This document shows, in pieces, positions 45,167-57,567 of a stretch of 64,000 nucleotides of DNA (the first letter of the stretch is position 1; each line of letters starts with the position of its first letter). Made by a program: the position numbers and the translations under genes. Origin of the DNA: Pictodentalium vernedei (lineage: Eukaryota; Mollusca; Scaphopoda; Dentaliida; Dentaliidae); contig CM062294.1 in assembly GCA_031216915.1 (NCBI GenBank), positions 32,255,128 through 32,319,127 on the forward strand. The letters run 5' to 3'. Below the pieces are notes generated by a model, which saw only the letters and a program-made list of their open reading frames with translations, did no database searches and was not told the DNA's origin.

Positions 45167-48100
45167 AGTGATAGATTGAAACTTTCCATCAACTGGTAGC
45201 TTTGGCGTCCGACCAAACATAGTTCCATGCATTGTGCTGTTATATGCATATACTGGAGATCCTGTATACTTTTTCAAATCAGGTTTCTTTTCTGGTTCCA
45301 AAGTTCTAAGTCAGTTTAAAAGGATACAGTTAAATCTTTCATGAATTATGTTACAACTGTGATGGAGTGGTGTAGTTCTGGATTTATCTATACCAAATAT
45401 ATTACACAGTTCCCTGATCAGAATGGAGTCTTGATGGTATTCCATGGTGTAGAATACAATGTCCATACAATGCTCATGCTGTTGTTTTAGGTGTTCGATT
45501 TTTTGTAGGTATTGCCAGAGCTAGTTTGGTAAAATGATCGGTAATTACAAGTACGTTTCCCACACCTTTACTTTGTTCCAGAGTCAAGAAGTCCATGAAG
45601 ATCAGTTGCAATGGATACGTAGTTTCCACATTAATAAGTGGAGTCTGTGTGTTTGTACCAGATTTCCTTTGCAAACATCAATCACACTTCTGGACCCAGT
45701 TTTCATAGTCGGTCGACATACCAGGCTAGAAAAAAAATCATTCTCACAAGAAAGACAAAGTCCTGTCTCTTCCTGGATGACCTATTTCATTATGAAGACC
45801 CATTAGAGCTGTCTCTCTGCATATGGATGGTAATACTAACTGCAGTATCTTATCATCATTCTCTACCAATTCTCTGTATAAGGTTCCACTAATAGTCTTA
45901 AAACTTTTACAGTTGTTTTTCATCACATGGTCATTCTTGTCGTATCCTTTTGGAAGCCTTTTATCAATTTATGCTTTCAACAATTTCCCTATAATGTCAT
46001 CTTCCCTTTGCGCTTTTCTTATCTCTCTTAGAGACCCTCTAAGTTCTGTTTTAGGCAGTTCCATAGATGTATATGATGCCTCTATTATGTCAATGAAAGC
46101 TGTTGTCAGAATTTTTTATGTAGTGTGCTCCTGGGGTAGTACCACATATGGCTTGTACTGTGTTGTGATCAATCTTTATCAATTCCTGGTCATTATTCTG
46201 GATTTTGTGGTATGGGAATCGAGATATGCCATCTGCATCTGCATTTTTAAGACCTGCTCTAAAATATATCAAAGTCATAACCAGTTAATGCTGAGACCCA
46301 TTGTTGTCCAGTCACATCCACCTTAGCAGTTGAAAGAACATGCGTCAGAAGATTGTTATCTATATAAACTATAAAATGATTTCTAATCAGATAATCACTA
46401 AACTTCTCCATTATGGCACATTTCAGACAAAAAAAATAGTTCAAATGCAGTATAATTTTTCTCGGACTTGGATAAGCTTCTGTCTGCATAAGCAATAGCT
46501 TTCTTTTTTTAGTCATATTCTTGGTACAATACTGTGCTGAGGCCTCGAGTGCTAGCATCAATGTGCAATTGAAATTGTTGATTAAAATCCGGGTACGCTA
46601 ATATTGCTGGACTTGTAAGTATTTCCTTCAGGTTATTACGTTTTCTTGTTCCACTTCAGTCCATTTCCAATCCTTTTGAAATTTTCAATTCTTTTTCTGC
46701 TTTTTTGGAGGAAGTAAATCATTCACAGGTCTCACAATTTGGGAGAAATCCTTCACAAAACATGAATAGTAACCTGCAAATGCTAGAAAATATCAAAGTT
46801 AATCTGAGTTTGAAGGAGCTGGCCAATTCTTTACTTTCTCAATCTTTTTGTGATCTGTTTCAGTGTTATACTCGGGCCCAAAAATTTCAATTTTTTTCTT
46901 CAGAAAAATAACATTTTTCTGCAGCAAGCTTCAAATTGCACTCTCGTAATCTATTCAACATTCCATACGGCATTTTAACAAATTAAAAAAATCCAAGTGG
47001 GCCAATTGTAAATGCCATTCTTCCTCAATGTTTTCCTCAACTTCTACTTGGAGGTACTCACTCTGCATGTCAATAGCACTAAAATATTTGCTATCGGTCA
47101 AGCAGTCAAATAGTTCCTTTACTCTTGGTAGTGAGTAGGCATCTTTGAGAGTGTAATTACAGAGCAACGTATAATCTATGCCCATTCTAAGTTTACCATT
47201 TTTTTCACGCAAGCGCGATGTTCGAAGCCCATGGTGACTTACTTATTTGATAATTCCAGCTGCGAGTGACTGTTCCAAATGCTGTCTGACTTCCTCAACC
47301 ATGGCAGGTGGTATGCGCCGATAATTTTATTTAAATGGTGTCTCATTAAGAAGATCAATCCTATGTTTCATCAAGTCACAATTACCAATATCACTGTCAT
47401 CTTTTGAGAATATTTGTTCATGTTTGCAATTTACATTTCTGTTGCTCATCAATGTCCAGTCCAATGTGAATCTATTTCCTAATTTCTAACTCTTGGTCTT
47501 CATTTGTTTTGTTGTTTTTTTTTGTAAAAACAGATTGATCAATAGTGACAGGCTTTTCGTCACACATAATGGATTTTGGTGAAACAGATAACATCCTGAG
47601 TGGTGATATTGGAAATGTTCACAAGAATTTCACCATTTTTCTTATAATAATACTTTATAACTGTTGATATGATATATGAAAAGTCTGGAAGACTAGATTC
47701 TTTAGACTCCTGTAGAATTAGTATCATGATATCCCAATTCCGTATTACAGTAACCTTTGATGTTAACTGACTGATTTTTGTCCTTTTAAAATCTGTGCAG
47801 CTTCGGCTGATCTTACAGTGGCTATTCTGTTTTTATTCTTTTGAAGATCTGTTTCTCTTAATGATATGCATTTTTAAATGCAAGATAACAAGGCGTTTGT
47901 AAACTGACTTTTTGCAGGTAATTATCACCAAAGTTTTCTCTACAATCTCTCAGTAACTCATCCAATACATTGGTCCCTATAAGAAGTGGTGTCTTTGAAC
48001 TATAATTAATTTCTGATGTTAATAAGAAAATACATTCTTTACATCCACATTATGTGACATATGCTGACAGCTGATAAAGTGGCGGTTACATGTTCCAAGT

Positions 48101-49392
48101 ATGGAAGCTCAGTTCCATTTGCATATTCTATATTTAAAATATCCTTCAATGGTTGAATAGGTGTCTTTATTATATGTGTTCGTAGAGTGGTTTGGATATC
48201 ATGCTGACACAGGTACCACTGTCCACTAATGGTTTGGTTTTAATACCATTTATACTTACCTCAGCCTCAGTGGATCTTCCTCCTAGTTGAGGGTTTCATA
48301 GTCTCCTCTCAAACAAAAGCACCACAATTTAACCCCAACAGAGGCACATATTTGTTTGGGTAGTCCTTAATTTTATGTTCTTCACTGCCACACTTGTAAC
48401 ATCTTGGAAAAAATGCCCTCCCAGCTATAGGTCTATGTGGTGTGTAATTGCTTCGATCCCTCCATGCCTTGGCTTCTTCCTCTACCTCTATTTGTTCTTC
48501 CTCCATAACCTCTTACATACCCTCTCTTATAGCCTCTTTAATAATATGGACCACCACATCTTCATTTTTCTTAGTTTTTTCCTTGTCCCTTTCAAGCTTA
48601 TCCAATCTGTCACTAAGTTTTTGCAGAAAGTCCTTTACTTTTCCAAGCTCACTCTTCTTCTCTGACTTTGTTTCAGCTTGGCACTGGACCGTCGTCTCCT
48701 TTGCAATATCTTCTGCCAACTGACTTTCAATTTTTCATATTTGTATCTAGAAATTATCATAGTCAAGTACCGTGCCAAATTTATATGCTGCCATTTGATG
48801 GATGTGTGGCTTGAGTCCCTGATATAATACGTTCCATAATATATCCCCCTGTGTTAATGACAACACATGTAGATCCACTGCCTGCGAGAATAGATCTTCA
48901 ATCCTTGCAATATTTTCATTCAACTCCTGACTGCAGGCATAAAACTTCCTAAGTATGGATTCGCCTGTTTCAGGCATAGTATATGTGCCATTGAACATTT
49001 TCATAATATCTGCCAATGTCATTTTGACTCCCATTCTGTGAAGTATATCTCCTGCTTTACCTTTGCTGGAGCATCTAATGCCAGATAGCAGTTGGTCCTC
49101 TGTATAATTTCTCCTGCTGAAACCAGACATTCAATCTCATACTTCCAAGTTAGAAAGTTGACGTCTTCCTTATTGGGCTCTCATAAAATAAGGAAATCCT
49201 TGGTAACCGATCGACAAAATATTTCAGTTTATCACTATCTATATTTGCTTTATCCATTCCCTAAACATAATGTTTCATATAATGCTCTTGTTGTTCTGGA
49301 TTCTCAACTATTGGAGGAGGGATTTTTAACCATTTCATCCTTTGGAGCATTTTCAGATCTTCATCTGTGATATTTTGTCTTGTAACAGACAT

Positions 49393-51340
49393 GTTAGTTT
49401 CAATTTGTATCTAACACTAGACAGGTTAGTGCCTCCAAAACAATATCTCAGTTTGATAATTTGCAAAAGAAATATTTTTAGTATGCTAAGTTGGTAAATT
49501 GGACACAATTATACACTTTGTTTCCTGGAAAAATCCAAACCTTAAACTATTGTGTTGTATGTATGATTGGTTGGTAAGAAATATATATTGTGAATTCAAT
49601 ATTCCTTCAAAACTAAGTGTAGGTTTTCAAATTATTTTTTAACCATCATCACAACCTAAAAAAACTTAGATGAAAATAATTTAATCACTTGCTGGTGGAA
49701 AAAATACTTTCAAAGTTCGCCTCTTACCATAAAGTCACTTTCTTTATAGCAGTGAATCAATCAACAGCCAAGTTGGTCCTCCAATGCTGAAAAATTTCGG
49801 TCACGAAATATAAACAAGCTGATCACTTGTAAAACACATTAATTTCAAACACTGCAATGAAAAAAATAATTAAATGCTAATTTTACTCGAAGTATTCCTC
49901 TGTTCACAGTCCATTGTTGAATTCACCTTCTTCAGATACAAGGCATCTCCTGTTAATGAACCAATGTGTCACTACAAAAACTGAGCAGAAAAGAAAAAAA
50001 TTATAATAAAAAAATTAGGTGAGGTTTCAATGTCACTTCAGCAACCAAGACTATACTTCAGCAAAACCAACAAAAGTTCCAAATTCGGAAGAAAAATAAT
50101 TAGGTGTGATTCGATGTCAGTTCAGCAAACAAGGCTCAGCAAAAGAAATTGGAAAAAATATTGGGTTTAATGTTACTTTCAGCAAGCAAGCCTATGCTTT
50201 AGCAGAAAAGGGAAAAAACAAACAAACCGAGAAAATAAAAATTCAGATTATATTCAATACTGCTGAATGAAATATAAATTCTTGAAGTACACACCAATTA
50301 CTCTTTTCTAAAATTTAAATAAGTTCTATGAAACAAAAATTATAATTAATGGACAGTTTCATTTTTGTTGGCAGAGAGTAGCAAGTGTTCTCATAATGTC
50401 ACAATGCCTATCGGGGGAAAAATGTTCTCAAATTTGCAATGAAATGCAAGCTTCTGTAAACAAATTATAACATTTCAGAAAAGAAATATTTGATTAGTTA
50501 TGTATAGAAGTAACTAAGCTGGAACCTAAATGACTTGCTAAACTGAAACCAAATCAAATTATTTATAACTAACAGGCGTCAAGCTTTCAGAAGAATGATA
50601 TATGAAATCTTGAACTCAATTAAGGTAACAGCCTCCTAACAGAAGAAAGGTTACAGCTAGCAGAGAAAACAACCAATGAAAACCGAGAACAGCCATAACA
50701 TCTTATGACATCACACACTATGACCAATGAAAACCTACAACTATTTCATCAGTTAAATTCCATAGCACAATTCTGAAAACAAAGCAGAAAATGAAAGTAG
50801 ACTCCTACAATCAAGTCACGGATCAACTATTAATCTGTGATTTTACATGTAAAATCCCTTCACCAAAACAAAAGATATTTGCAATTATAAAGTGAATTTC
50901 ATTCTCATTCTATTATTATTTTGGCCACTGAACTATGAGACTCTAATTGTCTTTACAATTACAATTACAAAACATAGTTGTCAAATGGAATGTCACTAGT
51001 GCATTTTAAATTACATGCTCATTATAAAGTAGTCGCTACTGATTTTGCTTATAATGTTTCAGAGACACTGATTATCAATAATTTCAATCACAAAATTAAT
51101 TCATCAACAGAATATATAGCCAAAGTTATAAAATCATTATCTCACTCACCCTATGCTATCGTACCTCACTGAAAGAAAACATCTGGCTCCACTGTGCATA
51201 GAATATTACAAACAATATCAACATTCCAGTTACAGATGAAAATTTTTTTACATATCACAAAAACAAAGTCAAATTACAAGTGCATCCATCAAGCTGGTAA
51301 CTGCTCTTCTTGAAGGTTATGAAACCGGTAGGGTGCCAGT
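49393..51340. other. Non-coding, possibly gypsy 5' flank; short tandem repeat
   Basis: No gene. At about 50,010-50,215 three loose units share TTTCAATGTCACTTCAGCAA and AAGACTATACTTCAGCA. The area lies where the 5' LTR and leader of the minus-strand gypsy element should be, but I could not pair it with a second copy. Confidence 0.4.
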
Positions 51341-51348
51341 GAAACAGT

Positions 51349-51915
51349 TAGAGCTGTAGGTTAACTGAAACCGAACCGAGGTTTTTAGATTTTTTAAAAA
51401 ACCGAAACCGAAACCGTCGGCATCCCGTAATCTAAGGTTTTTCGTTTTTTATTAAACGCTCTTTTGCTGCAGAAATTCACAGAATGTAGCCATTCCAGAG
51501 TAGTGAGAGTACCCAGACACTGCCAATGGCAGTGTCTGGGTACTCTCACTTCTCTGGGAAGGCTACATTCTGTGAATTTCCCACATTTCAGTTTAGTTGT
51601 GTTTGCAGCTTTCCTCAAGTTGCGTGTAGGTGTCAGACCTCGAAAAATGGCCAAGCACAATAAAAGTTCTGTGTATTTAGGTGATTATTATATTGGCCTT
51701 CCTGATTCTTCACGTATTATAGCTTATTTCGGGCATTCTTTGAGTTTCACTCAATTTCACTACCATTCAGTTATGACGCCGGACATAAGAATGAGTTTTA
51801 TTGAAGTTTACTTGGCCTCATGAACAAACCGAAAACCGAACCGAACCGAGGTTTTACTCCACCTGAAAAACCAAAACCGAAACCTAACAAGAAATTTAAA
51901 AAACCTACAGCTCTA
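51349..51915. mobile_element. hAT-like non-autonomous element
   Basis: Ends TAGAGCTGTAGGTT and AACCTACAGCTCTA are inverted repeats. They are flanked by 8-bp target duplications GAAACAGT (51,341-51,348) and GAAACGGT (51,916-51,923), 7 of 8 identical, the length made by hAT transposases. Subterminal ACCGAACCGAGGTTTT repeats occur at both ends. A nearly perfect 109-bp palindrome is nested at 51,472-51,580. A short plus-strand frame (about 51,646-51,823) is not recognisable as transposase. Confidence 0.8.
51472..51580. repeat. 109-bp palindrome inside the hAT-like element
   Basis: GAAATTCACAGAATGTAGCC and GTACCCAGACACTGCCA on the left arm are mirrored on the right with a few mismatches and almost no loop (CCAATGG). 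Confidence 0.9.
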
Positions 51916-52102
51916 GAAACGGTCCATAGTTAAGGGCATTATAGGAGGAAGCAATAATGTCCACACGCCTGTGCCACAACTAACTCAATCCCAGGCTATC
52001 AATGGTTTATTTACATAACAACATCAGATCTCAAACAAAACATCAATCAAGGATTCTGAAAATATCAAATATTACAAAAGTGTACTGATTGTCACACAAA
52101 TA

Positions 52103-52416
52103 CAGGTAAAACTAGAAGTCCTGTCACGAACTGTGCACTTATCTAGGCTTAATTGTGCGTATGAATTGCGCGCATTTGCCATATTGAATGGCATCCAAAG
52201 CACGACAGGTTCTCCTGGTTACTCATAGCAAATGCAGGCAATGTTTCTGCCAATGAACCTCCGGGTTACCCGGAGGTTCATTGGCTGAAATATTGCTTGT
52301 GTGCAGGCCATATGTACAGAATTCGATAGCCTTACTGTGGTCATAACGCGTAGATTGACGCGCAGATCGATGTGCTATTTGTGCACATTTCATGGCAGGT
52401 CTTCTAGTTTTAACTG
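52103..52416. mobile_element. Tc1/mariner-like MITE
   Basis: TA at 52,101-52,102 and 52,417-52,418 flank inverted ends CAGGTAAAACTAGAAG and CTTCTAGTTTTAACTG, the CAG(T) start and TA target of Tc1/mariner elements. The centre is a palindrome, AATGAACCTCCGGGTTACCC and its inverse (about 52,250-52,286). A fragment of the same family is at 8,862-8,999. Confidence 0.8.
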
Positions 52417-52484
52417 TATATCAATTTATCATACATGAAGACTGCATAATTATACATGTATAATTACAGTGTATGGAGCGTGGA

Positions 52485-52700
52485 TTGTAACAAAATCACC
52501 TTCAGAGTGGAATTATCACCCAAAGTATCACTTTCAGATTCTGCACATATGGACAAAAAACACAAGCAATGTTTCAGCCAATAGACCTCAGGGCCTAACC
52601 CGGAAGTCCATTGGCTGGAACTTTGCTTGTGATTGTTATGCTTTGAAACAAATTCGCAATTATTGCTTCAGTGGAATCTCCACTCTGTAGGTGATTTAGT
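52485..52700. mobile_element. Foldback element related in its core
   Basis: Outer CACCTTCAGAGTGGAATTATC-like sequence pairs loosely with AGTGGAATCTCCACTCTG. The inner CACAAGCAATGTTTCAGCCA pairs with TTGGCTGGAACTTTGCTTGTG around the centre GGGCCTAACCC. The inner core resembles that of the Tc1-like MITE. Confidence 0.6.
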
Positions 52701-53014
52701 GATAATACACTCTCCATGTACTGTAGTTCACACATCCCCAACCAACAGGGTTCACACTGCAACAGCTAACTACAAAATAGAAGAAAGCTGGAGAACCCAG
52801 GAGAACCACCACCATCCCAGGAGCAGCTGTAAACCAAATTACCCGCCAAACCGGCATAAGTGACCCTTGAACCCTGTGAGAGTTCACAGGATAACAATAA
52901 TAATTGTTAAATTATTATTATTATTATTATTATTATCCTACTCTGACCATTACATACACACTTATCACAAATAATCATTTACCAAATAAATAGTTTGCAC
53001 ATAGCTGTATTAAA

Positions 53015-53060
53015 AATAATGAAAGTGTCAATGACACTGTAGCTCAACCTGTGTAAGACA
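53015..53060 (-). repeat. AGCTC-type repeat, terminal fragment
   Basis: On the minus strand: GGTTGAGCTACAGTGTCATT followed by GACACTTTCATT, the closing signature of the family at 27.8-29.3 kb. Confidence 0.6.
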
Positions 53061-53995
53061 TGTACATGTATGATAGGTGACACGGCAATGGCACACATCT
53101 AGGTAATGACCTGATAACAAAGGTACATATAAAGTATTGTAGCGGTCTGTATATAAATGCTGACCATAGCCTGCAACAAATGTATAGGTAAAGTATTGTA
53201 AAGGTGGGCGACAGTTAGATGCTAAACTAGAAAAGAAATCTTTGAGTCCCAGAATGGGTCTCACAGAACCCAAAAATATTTGTTCTCATACAGTACAGTC
53301 GCCGTGGGCAGTCACTTTTCCACATGTCCACAGTGGGCGCCCACTGATTTTCCACAGAAATCCGTTTGATACCAATTTCTGTGGACTCTGTGGGCATGTA
53401 GTTCTGTGGGCAAAAGCCTATGGACTTCTGTGGAAAAGATTACTGAACGATGATAATGCCGGACGACAGTGTCCACATAATTAATCCGAAACACGTCTGC
53501 CCACAGAAATGTATCTGGAAGTCATTTTTAACACGTCTTGATAGAATATGACTCTGATTAAAAATATTTATTTCTTCATCATTTTAATTTGCAAGCACAG
53601 GTATATGAACATTTTTGTATTTACAAAAAGGAAAAAATTGATAACTTGTTAAAATTACGTCATATTTTCTAAATCTGAAAAGTGAATAGCACAACCCACA
53701 CTGTGAAAACAAGACAAACGAGCGCTTTGAAAAACATGTGTACAAAACGCAAAAAATAGTTGAAAATAAAAGAGTGCACCTGCGAATATCGCTGATATGA
53801 AATTATGTATTGAATGATCTTTCTGTTAAACCGAATCTGATTTTCGATCGACTATTGAACAATTCGTTCGCTTTCGTTGACGGCTCTAAGCTCGGGCGGG
53901 AAGGGGAACATTCGGCTTCTAGAATTTTCGGCCTGGAAATATTTTGACAAAGGAACATCAGCTCGGTGAAATTAGCGCCGAGTTCTCAAGCCCAT

Positions 53996-54050
<55 letters not shown>

Positions 54051-54051
54051 T
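53996..54051 (+). repeat. (TTTA)n microsatellite
   Basis: About 14 uninterrupted copies of TTTA. Confidence 0.97.
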
Positions 54052-54104
54052 GCAGAAAGAGGCTAATCATGACAGCACCACCTGGTCTTGAACATTTTTT
54101 AATT

Positions 54105-54720
54105 TTGATTGTTCAGCGTACAATACAAATGCATCGTCAAATTAATTTCGTTTTTTATACCCCCGTCAGTCCGTCTGTCCGTCAGTCCTTCCGTCGCGAA
54201 ATTGTTTAATGGGGGTACCGTCATGCTGTAATTTTAACTTAGATTTTTTTAAATTCTTCTGTTTTCATTTGGGATATATTATCTGATAGTTCAGCATACA
54301 ATAAAAATGCATTGCCAAATTAATTTCATTTTTTTTAACCTGACCCTATCTATAAATTACTTCGGAATTATTCACTAAAAAGTGCAATATGAAATTCGAA
54401 CTTTTTAGTGGATAATTTCGGAGTAATTTTGATAGTTCAGCGTACAATAAAAATGCATCGTCAAATTAATTTCGTTTTTTATTTTTTAACCTGGCCGATT
54501 GGATAAAGTACTTTGGAATTATTCACTAAAAAGTGCAATATGAATGTCTCACTTTATAGTGGATAATTTCGGAGTAATTCTGATTGTTCAGCGTACGATA
54601 AAAATCCATCGTCAAATTAATTTCGCTTTTTTTTTAACCTGGCCCTATCGATTAATTACTTTGGAATTATTCACTAAAAATTCGCACTTTTTAGTGGATA
54701 ATTTCGGAGTGTTTATGATT
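54105..54720 (+). repeat. Tandem repeat (~145-185 bp units) with internal palindromes
   Basis: GTTCAGCGTACAATA.AAATGC with TCGTCAAATTAATTTCG starts units at about 54,108, 54,290, 54,435 and 54,586. Three units contain ATTATTCACTAAAAAGTGC facing ACTTTTTAGTGGATAAT, which can form a hairpin. Confidence 0.85.
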
Positions 54721-55264
54721 TATGACCTGCTATAATCCTTCTCAAGTAGTTTTACAGAAGTTAGTGGCATGTGTATACTATATACAGCAGAGTTTGAAAG
54801 GATTAAAATCTTCAAACGACTTGTGTTCACGAGACTAATGGATCTATCTTGTCTGACGCAGAAAACTGGGGCTAACTTTAATTAATATCGACGGGGTAGG
54901 GTTAAAAACCAACATCAGGTATTGGTAAGCGAATACTCGAGAGGGGCTTATCCCACTTGTAATGGACCGACCCCGTGGGGATCCCGGGAAGTGAAGCAGT
55001 GCTTGTTCGTTGTGGTAAACAAGCCCTGCTTTACTGGTGGATTATCACCCAGTAACCAATGCTTGGGATAGAAGTTGTTTTTCTGAAATTATACCCTCAA
55101 CTCTTGATTCCAATTTCGAAGACAGCCGGTAGCTGTCGCGAAAACGAACCGGAACTTTGCGGAAGCGGAAGATAAAAATGACGCCGTGAGGGGGGAACTG
55201 GAGAGGCCTTATTTGGAGATGATAAATTCATAATTGGTGGAAATATCCCTCCTTTTTTATTTAA

Positions 55265-55505
55265 CCCTTTACCTAACGTAACGGTCAAAACCGGCCAGCG
55301 CTATACACGAAAATCGCCATTCAATCTATTTTATATTTTACTTTTTGTTCCCAAAACATAGGTTATGACCCCTTATTTGAACGAGCGCGTCACGCTCGTT
55401 CCAATGGGGGTCATAACCTATGTTTTGGGAGCAAAAAATGAAATTTTTTAGTTACAGTAAACAATTTTTCACGAGTGTCGTCTACTCCTAGCGTTAGGTA
55501 AAGGG
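55265..55505 (-). mobile_element. piggyBac-like MITE inside the 3.5-kb element
   Basis: TTAA at 55,261-55,264 and 55,506-55,509. Ends CCCTTTACCTAAC and GTTAGGTAAAGGG are intact. The palindrome is centred near 55,385. Same orientation as the 8.3-kb copy. Confidence 0.9.
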
Positions 55506-55604
55506 TTAACAAATGACAAACAGATGAGTAGATAAATATCACATCATAATATTCAAATCATTCGCACCTCTGACTTCAGAGTGTGAGCACCTGATCAGTC
55601 AATC

Positions 55605-56363
55605 ATGGATACACTGGAATTACCAGAAAGACTCGTCAGAACGATCTCAGCTCTGGGCATCTCTTGCCATGTCACCTGGACTGTCCAGGAGACAGGTAAG
55701 AGAGTCCACCTGAGCCTGGAATTTGAAATAGAGACAACCAAGTCACCACTCCCTTCGGGGAGAGGTAGTACCTTTGGCGAGAGGATTCCCTCTCCCACTG
55801 GTCCTCACCCGAAGGGGCACGGAGGCACTGAAGAGAGAAAGAGAAAGAACAGGAAGAAGAGTCCATCGACCAAGCGCAGGGACGCCCGGCTCTTGGAGGC
55901 CTCCCGGAAGGGGAAGAAAGAGGTGAGCGAGAGGATGGAGGTTCTGGAGGCAGTCGCGAGTTCCAGTCCTAGTCCCACTAGTACACCCAACCAACTGCCA
56001 GCTCCTGAGCCGGTACTGTTGGATGAGGAACGTCTGGTGGAGACTGAGGAGGAACTGGAGGCTGTTTTTCACCACCTCCCACCCCACTCCCTCTCTACCG
56101 GATAGCCTGGGTGTGTCGATCACAGCAAAACAGCCACCTCAGTCTGCAGCCACCACCGAAGACATGAAGAGAGCAATAGAACGAGCAACTGAGATAGGAC
56201 AACAAGCCATCTCCGAAACCCAAGAGTTCAGGGAAAAATCCCAGGCAAACTCCAAAAAGGCATTAGACGCAATCCAATCACTAAACTCAACATCATCGAC
56301 TTCCACATTATCATCTCAACCACCTCCAAAGAAAAAGAGCAAGAAGAAGCCCATGCGGGGGTA
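55605..56363 (+). CDS. Unrecognised ORF, charged/low-complexity protein, probably frameshifted
   Basis: From ATG 55,605 the frame encodes MDTLELPERLVRTISALGIS, a compact N-terminal stretch with a short beta-like section (VTWTVQETGKRVHLSLEFEIE), followed by a basic region (RKRKNRKKSPSTKRRD) and an acidic, Pro/Ser-rich region to 56,105. The adjacent frame 56,023-56,363 continues in the same style (a predicted helix rich in Glu/Gln/Ala, then KKKSKKKP before the stop). The overlap around 56,030-56,100 suggests one frameshift in a protein of about 245 residues. GC content is higher than the surroundings. The architecture resembles ORF1/gag-like nucleic-acid-binding proteins of retroelements, but I recognise no family. 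It lies inside the TIR-bounded element and may be its cargo or a separate nested insertion. Confidence 0.45.
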
Positions 56364-57567
56364 AACCTCCCCCTCCTTCCTTTTCCTCCTCTACCACGCC
56401 CTGACATTCAACAAAAAACGAACAGTCAACGAGGGTCGAAAGGGGCTTGCCCCAAACCGTCCCCGCGCGACTTCGGCGCGCAAAACCATTCCGTCCGAGC
56501 TTTTTAGTTTCTGTCGTGGCAGGGAAGAACAGAAACTAGTCTGATATTTTGACCTCCTTCCGATGTTAACAGATTTGTTTTCTCAGCTATTGTGTAGAAA
56601 AACTACGTAACATAAATATTGTAGTAGTGTAATAAAAAGTCAGATCATGTGGACTCCACGGGAATTGCCGTGTTAGTTATTAATTCTGTCGGCAAGTAGG
56701 TAGCATGCCCACGGTCTAGAAAAATCTCTGTCCACAGAAATTGATGTGGGCAGTTGAAAGGTAATTTGCCCACGGTTTTCCACAACCACTGTGGACATGT
56801 GGAAAGGTGACTGCCCACGGCGACTGTACTGTAGCACAGTGATAACAAAGGCACCCAAAAAGACTCGTTCCTGTCCCAAGGTGATAACAAATGTACCCAA
56901 GAAATTTCGTGAAGATCGGTTCATAAATACAGCCTCTTGCCCGGGCCATATTGACATGTGCACTTACTGTGTATAAGTTGTTCATCTAATTTGCATAATT
57001 TCTGCACGATAAAAAACTGTATTATATGTGATGTTTTCCACGTTACTAAACATTCATTCAAAAATTTATTCAAATCAGAACCTTCATATAGAAGTTCTGT
57101 ACAAAAAACTGATTGTATCTAATTTCTGTACAAAATGGCCACCGGCAGCCATCTTGAATTTCGGACCGCACCCAAAAGCACTCGTTCTCGTCCCAAGGGG
57201 AAAGACAGATATCGCATCTCCCACAGTGAAGATATGGAAATTTTCACTTTCATGGTATAAATCAAAATGGCGGTTTTGAAAGCATCATTTCAAGGTGAAT
57301 ACGAGTCAAATTATCACTGGGATTGATCAATTTGTTCTAGAAAAGTGTAATGAAAGGACAGTCTGGTGTGTTTGAGTGGATACCAATTATTTGCAGCAAT
57401 AATTCAACCCGTATTCACCTAAAGATTTCAAGATGCTATCTGTTCCGAGTATCGATCAAATGACTTCTGCATATCAATGATTCAATGCACTGTTTAGTTT
57501 CATTCAATTCAAGGTTGAACCGAGAGGAACTATCAGATTCTTATAAAAAGCATATAATAAAAAGAAA

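Larger units (their letters stand above)
38940..49392 (-). mobile_element. Ty3/gypsy retroelement (fossil) carrying a SINE and a large minisatellite
   Basis: Minus strand, in order: gag from about 49,392, with a capsid-like region and a CCHC-type knuckle (CYKCGSEEHKIKDYP) near 48,430; protease-like region about 48,260-47,930; reverse transcriptase about 47,290-46,600 (DAYSLPRVKELFDCL); RNase H about 46,560-46,200; integrase from about 45,930 (HPGRDRTLSFL zinc region, core near 45,670-45,480 with VLVITDHFTKLALAIPT), then MFGRTPKLPVDG near 45,210. Integrase C-terminal sequence is also found beyond the minisatellite, at 39,510-39,705 (TSKARAKQKTNRDRKAKASK), and again beyond the SINE near 39,095-39,030. 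The order gag-PR-RT-RH-IN fits Ty3/gypsy. It is badly broken, with many interruptions besides the two insertions. I found no clear LTR pair; the flanks at 38.3-38.9 and 49.4-51.2 kb are the places to look. It is old. Confidence 0.85.
53291..56831. mobile_element. 3.5-kb DNA element with 46-bp TIRs and TA target sites
   Basis: 53,291-53,336 and 56,786-56,831 are inverted repeats differing at one position of 46 (CAGTACAGTCGCCGTGGGCA...). Each is bordered by TA (53,289-53,290; 56,832-56,833), which points to the Tc1/mariner/pogo group. Inside both ends lie clusters of TGTGG(A/G)CA and CCACAG words (53,320-53,510 and 56,715-56,810), likely transposase-binding subterminal repeats. The interior holds a TTTA microsatellite, a ~150-190-bp tandem repeat, a palindrome near 55,031-55,056, a piggyBac-like MITE and the ORF at 55,605-56,363. 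No DDE transposase is recognisable, so the copy is non-autonomous or its interior was replaced. Confidence 0.75.

Noticed and set aside
38300-51300. LTR pair for the gypsy element
   Set aside because: I searched both flanks by eye for a long shared direct repeat and found none that I could defend; the 27-bp direct repeats at 38,671 and 38,908 are on the same side.
54880-55060. Possible small structured RNA (TTACTGG...CCAGTAA hairpin and GGGGATCCCGGG)
   Set aside because: I compared it mentally with U1, U5 and 5S and found no agreement. A short palindrome alone is common in this element-rich DNA.
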